NCBI GenBank assembly: GCA_016463225.1
Contig: JAEMRT010000033.1
Coordinates: 1-48,155 of the forward strand
DNA: 48,155 nt
Reading direction: 5' to 3'
Source of the DNA: Sphingopyxis sp.
GTDB lineage: Bacteria; Pseudomonadota; Alphaproteobacteria; Sphingomonadales; Sphingomonadaceae
Part shown: positions 42,949 through 48,155 of the stretch, piece after piece
How positions within the stretch are numbered: position 1 is the first letter of the stretch
Layout of the letters: the number at the start of each line of letters is the position of its first letter
Program-made: the position numbers and the translations under genes
Notes under the pieces: generated by a model
The model's input: only the letters and a program-made list of their open reading frames with translations
Told to the model about the DNA's origin: nothing
Databases searched by the model: none

Positions 42949-43466
42949 CAAGCTCTCGTTCGCCGCACCTGCGTTTCGGCCTGTTGATCGCCGCCTTCGC
43001 CTTCCTGCTCGATCAGGTCACCAAATGGGTGATCATCACCCCGCTGTCGCTGGAAGCGAAGCGGGTGATCGAAATCGTCGACATCTTTAACCTGACCTGG
43101 GCCGAAAATTGCGGCATTTCGCTGTCGATGTTCGCCAGTTGCACCGACACGACGCGCTGGACGCTGGTGGCGGTCACCGCGCTCGTCGCGGGCGCGGTCG
43201 GCATCTGGATGACGCGCGAACAGGCGAAGGGGGACGTGATTGCGCTCGCGATGATCCTCGGCGGTGCGCTCGGCAATATCGTCGATCGCGTGCGCTATGG
43301 CTATGTCGTCGATTTTGCCGACCTGCATTTCGGCGACTTCCGCCCTTTCATGATCTTTAACGTCGCCGATGCCTGCATCTCGATCGGCGTGCTTTTGCTG
43401 GTTGCGCGCGCGCTGCTCTTCGGCGAAAAGGCGGCCAGCACGGACGGGTCGCCGTCAGCCAAATAA
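42945..43466 (+). CDS. lspA: Lipoprotein signal peptidase II
   Basis: 173 residues, four membrane segments. The catalytic aspartates lie in GGALGNIVDRVRYG and FNVADACISIGV; LTWAENCGISLSMF is the conserved periplasmic loop. It cleaves the signal peptide from diacylated prolipoproteins, so it would process the lipoproteins encoded elsewhere in the window. The start at 42945 overlaps the ileS stop by ATGA, a frequent ileS-lspA arrangement. Confidence 0.95.
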   Translation: MTSSRSPHLRFGLLIAAFAFLLDQVTKWVIITPLSLEAKRVIEIVDIFNLTWAENCGISLSMFASCTDTTRWTLVAVTALVAGAVGIWMTREQAKGDVIALAMILGGALGNIVDRVRYGYVVDFADLHFGDFRPFMIFNVADACISIGVLLLVARALLFGEKAASTDGSPSAK

Positions 43467-43508
43467 ACGGGGGCGCCGATTAAACGGGGCGCATAGGAGA
43501 ATATTCAA

Positions 43509-43928
43509 GTGAACCGGACCACCGCCATCCTGGCCGCCTCGATCCTGGCCACCACCCTGTCGGCCTGCGGGTCGAACAATCTGTTCAGCCGCGACCGCCC
43601 CGATGAATTTGCGGTGTCGCGTCAGGCGCCGCTTGTCGTGCCGCCCGATTTCTCGCTGGCCCCGCCCGCGCCCGGTACCGCGCGTCCCGGCGGCGAAACG
43701 ACCGCGGAACAGACGCTGCGCGCGTTGTTCGGCGGCCCCTCGGCCCGCAGCCCCAACGAAGCCGCGGTGATCAGCAGCGCCGACGGTGCCCGCGCCGACC
43801 CCGGCATCCGCAGCCAGGTCGGCAGTCCCGACACCCAGGTCGTCGACAAGGGTCTGGTCACCCGCGACATCCTCGCCGCCCCCGAAGGTGACGGTCGCGA
43901 CGCACAGGCGGCGATTCCCGGCGCCTGA
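43509..43928 (+). CDS. BamF-like (DUF3035) lipoprotein
   Basis: 139 residues from GTG 43509, with AGGAGA eight bases upstream. A signal peptide with lipobox LSAC at about 17-20 is followed by DEFAVSRQAPLVVPPDFSLA, the hallmark of the DUF3035 family, and a long disordered Pro/Ala/Gly tail. In Caulobacter a relative (BamF) belongs to the outer-membrane beta-barrel assembly machine; the same role here is inferred. It is the last gene of the plus-strand run and ends at a terminator. Confidence 0.82.
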   Translation: MNRTTAILAASILATTLSACGSNNLFSRDRPDEFAVSRQAPLVVPPDFSLAPPAPGTARPGGETTAEQTLRALFGGPSARSPNEAAVISSADGARADPGIRSQVGSPDTQVVDKGLVTRDILAAPEGDGRDAQAAIPGA

Positions 43929-43946
43929 TCATTCGGAAATTTGACG

Positions 43947-43978
43947 AAAACGACCCGGTGATCCCGGGCCGTTTTTTT
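43947..43978 (+). terminator. Intrinsic terminator after the BamF-like gene
   Basis: AACGACCCGG (43949-43958) pairs with CCGGGCCGTT (43964-43973) with one mismatch, and seven T follow. An A-rich run precedes the stem, so it can also stop transcription from the convergent membrane-protein gene. Confidence 0.85.
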
Positions 43979-43984
43979 GCGCGG

Positions 43985-44650
43985 TCAGCGAAACACCTGC
44001 GACACCACCGCGAACAGCAACAGCGCCTCGACCATCGCGCGCGAGGCATGGCCCGCGGCGCGCCAATAGCCGCAGCGCAAATGGTGCGCGAACCACAAAA
44101 TTTGCAGCGTTCCGAACCACAGCAGCGCAAAGACAAACAATAGCAGCCCCGCCACGCCCCAGGCGACGTCCATCCGCAGCAGGATCGACGATCCGCTCAG
44201 CATCATCGCGAACGGCGCGGTGACATAGCATTGACTGTAGAACGGCGGCTTGAGCGGTCCGCGGTCGAGCTTCACATGCTGCGCGCGCACCATCCGCGCC
44301 GCCATGATCAGCGGGAAAATGCTGAAAAAGGCGACCCGCACCAAGATCAGGCTGCTGTCGTCGCTGATGAACGCGCTGAGCCCAGTCTTGCTGGTAACCA
44401 GCTCATCCTGCCCGACCAGCGACAGTTCGATCGCATGGGTAATCGCGACCGTCAGCAACAGGAACAACGGCGGCGACAACGTGTCGCTATATTGCCGCTC
44501 GGCCGGATCGCCGAGCTCGGCCTCCGAATAATCCATCATCTTCAGCGGCCGCGTCAGCGCGCGCCACAAGGTGACCGGATAAAAGATCAGCCACGACATG
44601 ATCTCATAAAGCAGCTCGTCGAGCGACTGGATGAGTTTCAGGAAATCCAT
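43985..44650 (-). CDS. Hypothetical multi-pass membrane protein
   Basis: 221 residues with about five hydrophobic segments: LFLLLTVAITHAIELSLVG, ILVRVAFFSIFPLIMAA, FAMMLSGSSILLRM, LLLFVFALLWFGTLQIL and ALLLFAVVSQVF. The N-terminal 60 residues are amphipathic (YPVTLWRALTRPLKMM). It resembles permease-like membrane proteins often found in sphingomonads, but I cannot name a substrate. It lies 29 bp downstream of dxs on the same strand, so co-transcription is likely. Confidence 0.75.
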   Translation of the reverse strand: MDFLKLIQSLDELLYEIMSWLIFYPVTLWRALTRPLKMMDYSEAELGDPAERQYSDTLSPPLFLLLTVAITHAIELSLVGQDELVTSKTGLSAFISDDSSLILVRVAFFSIFPLIMAARMVRAQHVKLDRGPLKPPFYSQCYVTAPFAMMLSGSSILLRMDVAWGVAGLLLFVFALLWFGTLQILWFAHHLRCGYWRAAGHASRAMVEALLLFAVVSQVFR

Positions 44651-44679
44651 TGGCCCGCCCCCGCTGCCAGCAATTCAGA

Positions 44680-46608
44680 CTAAGCCCGCGCGCCTGCTTC
44701 CTCGACACCCGCGCTGTTGTGGCGCAGCGCTTTCAGCACGCAATCGACGATCTGCGGCGCGTTGAGCCCCGCGGCGTCATATTGCAGTTCGGGCTTGTCC
44801 TGATCCTGAAACGCATCGGGCAGGCGCAGCGTGCGCAGCTTCAGCCCCGCGTCGATCAGCCCCTCGTCGCTCGCGAGCGTCAGCACATGCGCGCCGAGGC
44901 CACCGACGCTGCCTTCCTCGACCGTCACGCACACTTCGTGGCTCGCCAGCGTCTTGCGGATCAGTTCCTCGTCGAGCGGCTTGGCGAAGCGCAGGTCGAT
45001 GACGCTCGTCGACAGCCCGCGCGCCTCCAGCGTATCGGCGGCCTTCAGCGCCTCTGCCAATCGCGTGCCGAGCGAGAAGATCGCGACCGTCTTGCCGCTG
45101 CGCACGACGCGGCCCTTGCCGATCTCCAGCTTCACCGGAACCTCGGGCAGCGCCACCCCGGTGCCGTTGCCGCGCGGATAGCGGAACGCGATCGGCCCCG
45201 CGTCATATTCGGCGGCGGTATAGGTCATATGGACCAGCTCGGCCTCGTCCGCCGCCGCCATCACGACAAAATTGGGGAGCGTTGCGAGGTAAGTGACGTC
45301 GAACGATCCAGCGTGGGTCGATCCATCGGCGCCGACGAGCCCGGCGCGGTCGATCGCGAAGCGCACCGGCAGGTTCTGGATCGCCACGTCATGGACGACC
45401 TGATCATAGGCGCGCTGGAGAAAGGTCGAATATATCGCGCAGAACGGCCGCATGCCTTGGGCGGCCAGCCCCGCCGCGAACGTCACCGCATGCTGTTCGG
45501 CGATACCGACGTCGAAGCTGCGCGCCGGATGCGCTTTCGCGAATTTGTCGACCCCGGTCCCCGACGGCATCGCCGCGGTGATCGCAACAATGCGCGGGTC
45601 CGTGTCGGCCAGCTTCGCCAGCGTCTCACCGAACACATTCTGGTACGCAGGCGGTCCCGGCGGCGCTTTGGCCTGTTCGCCGGTGATGACGTCGAATTTC
45701 TGGACGCCATGATATTTGTCGGCGGCGGCTTCGGCGGGGGCATAGCCCTTGCCCTTCATCGTCACCGCGTGGATCAGCACCGGGCCATGGTCGCTGTCGC
45801 GGACATTTTCCAGCACCGGGATCAGATGGTCGAGATTATGCCCGTCGATAGGCCCGACATAATAAAAGCCGAGTTCTTCGAACAGCGTCCCCCCCATCGC
45901 CATGCCGCGCGCATATTCGTCGGTCTTTTTCGCCGCCTTGTGCAGCGGCTCGGGCAGTTTGCGCGCAAAGCGCCGCGCAATCTCGCGCAGCTCGATAAAC
46001 GGCCGCGACGACACCAGCTTGGCGAGATAAGCGCTCAATCCCCCGACCGGCGGCGCGATCGACATGTCGTTATCGTTGAGGATGACGATCAGCCGGTTGC
46101 CCGCCGCGGCGGCGTTGTTCATCGCCTCATAGGCCATACCCGCCGACATCGACCCGTCGCCGATCACCGCGATCGCGCGGCCGGGCTGGTCCTTCAGCTT
46201 GTTGGCGATCGCGAAACCGAGCGCCGCGCTGATCGAGGTCGAGCTGTGCGCCGCGCCGAACGGATCATATTCGCTTTCGCTGCGCTTGGTGAAACCCGAA
46301 AGCCCGCCGCCGGTGCGCAGGGTGCGGATGCGATCGCGGCGCCCGGTGACGATCTTGTGCGGATAGCATTGATGCCCGACGTCCCACACGATCTTGTCGC
46401 GCGGGGTATCGAACACATAATGGAGCGCGGTCGTGAGCTCGACGACCCCCAGCCCCGACCCCAGATGCCCGCCGGTGGTCCCGACCGCCGAAATCATTTC
46501 GGCGCGCAGCTCGTCGGCGAACTGGCGGAGGTCTTCGGGCTTCAGCTTGCGGAGGTCGGCGGGGACATCCACCGTGTCGAGCAGCGGCGTTGACGGACGA
46601 TCGGTCAT
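44680..46608 (-). CDS. dxs: 1-deoxy-D-xylulose-5-phosphate synthase
   Basis: 642 residues, usual length. Thiamine diphosphate binding: [20 protein letters not shown] and [17 protein letters not shown]. Pyrimidine domain: [14 protein letters not shown] and [17 protein letters not shown]; transketolase C-terminal domain from about residue 500. [15 protein letters not shown] is diagnostic of DXS. It condenses pyruvate and glyceraldehyde-3-phosphate in the first step of the MEP isoprenoid pathway, which also feeds carotenoid and quinone synthesis. Confidence 0.97.
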   Translation of the reverse strand: MTDRPSTPLLDTVDVPADLRKLKPEDLRQFADELRAEMISAVGTTGGHLGSGLGVVELTTALHYVFDTPRDKIVWDVGHQCYPHKIVTGRRDRIRTLRTGGGLSGFTKRSESEYDPFGAAHSSTSISAALGFAIANKLKDQPGRAIAVIGDGSMSAGMAYEAMNNAAAAGNRLIVILNDNDMSIAPPVGGLSAYLAKLVSSRPFIELREIARRFARKLPEPLHKAAKKTDEYARGMAMGGTLFEELGFYYVGPIDGHNLDHLIPVLENVRDSDHGPVLIHAVTMKGKGYAPAEAAADKYHGVQKFDVITGEQAKAPPGPPAYQNVFGETLAKLADTDPRIVAITAAMPSGTGVDKFAKAHPARSFDVGIAEQHAVTFAAGLAAQGMRPFCAIYSTFLQRAYDQVVHDVAIQNLPVRFAIDRAGLVGADGSTHAGSFDVTYLATLPNFVVMAAADEAELVHMTYTAAEYDAGPIAFRYPRGNGTGVALPEVPVKLEIGKGRVVRSGKTVAIFSLGTRLAEALKAADTLEARGLSTSVIDLRFAKPLDEELIRKTLASHEVCVTVEEGSVGGLGAHVLTLASDEGLIDAGLKLRTLRLPDAFQDQDKPELQYDAAGLNAPQIVDCVLKALRHNSAGVEEAGARA

Positions 46609-46654
46609 CGCCCGGTCATAATGGTAACTGCCGATACTGTCGAACGAAAAGGGG

Positions 46655-46882
46655 CTAGTCCTCGTCGCCTTCGTCGCGTTTTGCAGTGCCGACCTGAGCG
46701 TAGAGCCCGCGCACCATCAGGTCGGTGAAAACCAGCATCACCCCGATCATCCCGACCAGCAGCGCGATCGCGGCGACCGGAAACGGTCCAACGCTGTCGA
46801 TCGCGCCGCGCCGCTGCGCTACTGCAAGCGCCGCCGCAGCGGCCATCAATGCATAGCCGATCAGGCGTGGCGTGCGGTTCAT
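46655..46882 (-). CDS. Small hypothetical membrane protein, 75 aa
   Basis: ATG 46882 gives two membrane segments: [17 protein letters not shown] and [20 protein letters not shown], then a short acidic tail (KRDEGDED). The frame is open to 47032, but the extra 50 residues are Arg/Pro/Phe-rich and look non-coding. No family is recognised. It is 46 bp upstream of dxs on the same strand. Confidence 0.6.
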   Translation of the reverse strand: MNRTPRLIGYALMAAAAALAVAQRRGAIDSVGPFPVAAIALLVGMIGVMLVFTDLMVRGLYAQVGTAKRDEGDED

Positions 46883-47086
46883 GCGCGTGACAGCATGGTT
46901 CGGACAAAAACGAACGCGCATGGCCGGGAACCAAAAGCGGAGCGGTGCGATAAGGAAGCGGCAAGGCGGCGGTGATGCATGAAAAGCACGATGCGGCCAA
47001 AACCGTCTTTGGGCAAGACGAAGCCTTTGCAATGTCTGGACCTTCGCTTACAGCCTCGGCAAGAGGGGCAAAAATATAGGATAAAT

Positions 47087-48109
47087 ATGCCCACTTTGAC
47101 CCCGCTCTTCAGCTCTGTTCGTCCCAAGCGCTCGATGCCGTTCCTCGCCGCGCTAGCGGTTATCGGCTTCACCGCGGCGCCCGCGACGGCCGAAGAGGCA
47201 GCGGTTCCGGCTGCGCCGGTCGCGAGCCGCTTTGACGGGTTGGTCTCCGGCACCGAACAGCCTGCGCAATATCTTCAGGATGTCAGCGACATCGACGACG
47301 ACATCCTGCTGCCCGCGGCGCGCGACGACGACGATTCCGAACGTAAATGGTCGCGCGACTATATCTCGGTCGCCGCCGGCGTGCTCAGCACTCCCAGCTA
47401 TAACGGTTCCGACGACCGCCGCATCCTGCCCGCCTTTTACGTGCGCGGGCGCGTCAGCGGCTATTCTTTCTCGACCCGCGGCACCAACTTCCAGGTCGAC
47501 ATGATCCGCCACCGCCGCGGCCAGACAACCGACTATAAATTCGGGCCGATCATCAACCTGCGCGGCGACCGGGTCAGCGGCATCAAGGATGCGCAGGTCG
47601 AGGCGCTCGGCGAAAAGAAGCTCGCGGTCGAAGTCGGCTTTTTCACCGGCGTCACCCACACCGGCGTCATCACCAGCGCCTATGACCAGATCGGCTTTCG
47701 CCTCGTCGGGCTGAAAGACGTCTCGGGACGCCATGGCAGCTGGGCGGTGTCGCCGACGATCGATTACGGCACCCCGCTGTCGAAGCGCGCCTTTATCGGC
47801 CTGTCAGCGTCGGTGAACTTCTATGGCAAGGGTTTCGGCCGCTATTATTACGACATCGACGCGCTGGGCAGCGCCGCGAGCGGGCTGCCCGTCTATAGCG
47901 GCGCCGGGCGCAAGGCGACCGCGGGCAAATATACGCTCGGGCTCGCCGGCGCTTATGCGCTGTCGGGCGACCTGCGCAAAGGTTTCGTCATGATCGGCGG
48001 CGCGCAATATGCCCGCATGGGGTCACGCTACGCCGATTCGCCGATCGTGGCGGTGGCCGGCAGCCCGAACCAGTGGTTGCTGGGCGGCGGGCTGGCGTAC
48101 CAGTTTTGA
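47087..48109 (+). CDS. MipA/OmpV family outer-membrane protein
   Basis: 340 residues from ATG 47087, with AGGA seven bases upstream; an upstream in-frame start at 46979 lacks a signal peptide. A signal peptide (FLAALAVIGFTAAPATAEE) is followed by an acidic linker (DDDDSERK) and a beta-barrel: YISVAAGVLSTPSYNGSDD, RILPAFYVRGRVSGYSFSTR, and a final strand LLGGGLAYQF ending in phenylalanine as expected for BAM substrates. The family includes MltA-interacting proteins, but the role here is unknown. Confidence 0.88.
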   Translation: MPTLTPLFSSVRPKRSMPFLAALAVIGFTAAPATAEEAAVPAAPVASRFDGLVSGTEQPAQYLQDVSDIDDDILLPAARDDDDSERKWSRDYISVAAGVLSTPSYNGSDDRRILPAFYVRGRVSGYSFSTRGTNFQVDMIRHRRGQTTDYKFGPIINLRGDRVSGIKDAQVEALGEKKLAVEVGFFTGVTHTGVITSAYDQIGFRLVGLKDVSGRHGSWAVSPTIDYGTPLSKRAFIGLSASVNFYGKGFGRYYYDIDALGSAASGLPVYSGAGRKATAGKYTLGLAGAYALSGDLRKGFVMIGGAQYARMGSRYADSPIVAVAGSPNQWLLGGGLAYQF

Positions 48110-48155
48110 TTGCGACCGCTGAAGGCGGGCATCTCTTCTCCCCTCCCTTTTAGGG

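Noticed and set aside
44650..46593. 647-codon plus-strand frame opposite dxs
   Set aside because: Antisense shadow typical of high GC3 genes; dxs on the other strand is complete.

Overview
The window looks like a chromosomal segment of a high-GC alphaproteobacterium of the order Sphingomonadales, most like Sphingopyxis. That is inferred from codon use, the purE-purK-folA-ribF-ileS-lspA cluster, a short RNase D next to lptC-lptA, a BamF-like lipoprotein, and GGGAGAGGG-type intergenic repeats. The genus was not tested by a search.

Layout. (1) 1-24.5 kb, minus strand: a complete type I secretion locus. Read 5' to 3' it encodes a TolC-like outer-membrane protein, a HlyB-like ABC transporter and a HlyD-like adaptor, with ATGA overlaps between successive genes. 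Two lipoproteins follow, then a 5557-residue RTX protein and, 13 bp after it, a HlyC-type toxin-activating lysine acyltransferase. The giant protein has a hydrophobic glycine-rich segment, Calx-beta-like regions, five RTX regions, two cadherin/Ig-like arrays and three EF-hand-like modules at its C-terminus. (2) 24.6-28.0 kb: a lower-GC accessory stretch. It holds a membrane-anchored thermonuclease, a tail-anchored hypothetical protein and several very small ORFs. It also holds a plus-strand cassette encoding a PD-(D/E)xK-like protein, a possible 37-residue peptide and a HEPN-like protein with an R-x4-H motif. The cassette ends in an interrupted palindrome that also covers the 3' end of a convergent gene remnant. 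(3) 28.1-34.0 kb: core genes. These are rnd-lptC-lptA, a double cold-shock-domain protein, an HNH-like protein, dps, a GDT1-like transporter, a small hypothetical gene and a diguanylate cyclase. Intergenic palindromic repeats lie between some of them. (4) 34.2-43.9 kb, plus strand: purE, purK, folA, a membrane dipeptidase, ribF, a glycerophosphodiesterase flanked by two inverted copies of a ~163-bp element, ileS, lspA and a BamF-like lipoprotein. Many of these overlap by ATGA. (5) 43.9-48.1 kb: a membrane protein, dxs, a small membrane protein and a MipA/OmpV outer-membrane protein.

The most interesting content is the pairing of HlyC acylation chemistry with a cadherin-rich giant adhesin-like substrate, and the PD-(D/E)xK-like/HEPN-like cassette, which resembles a defence or toxin module. 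No function has been shown for either; both are inferences from motifs and gene order.
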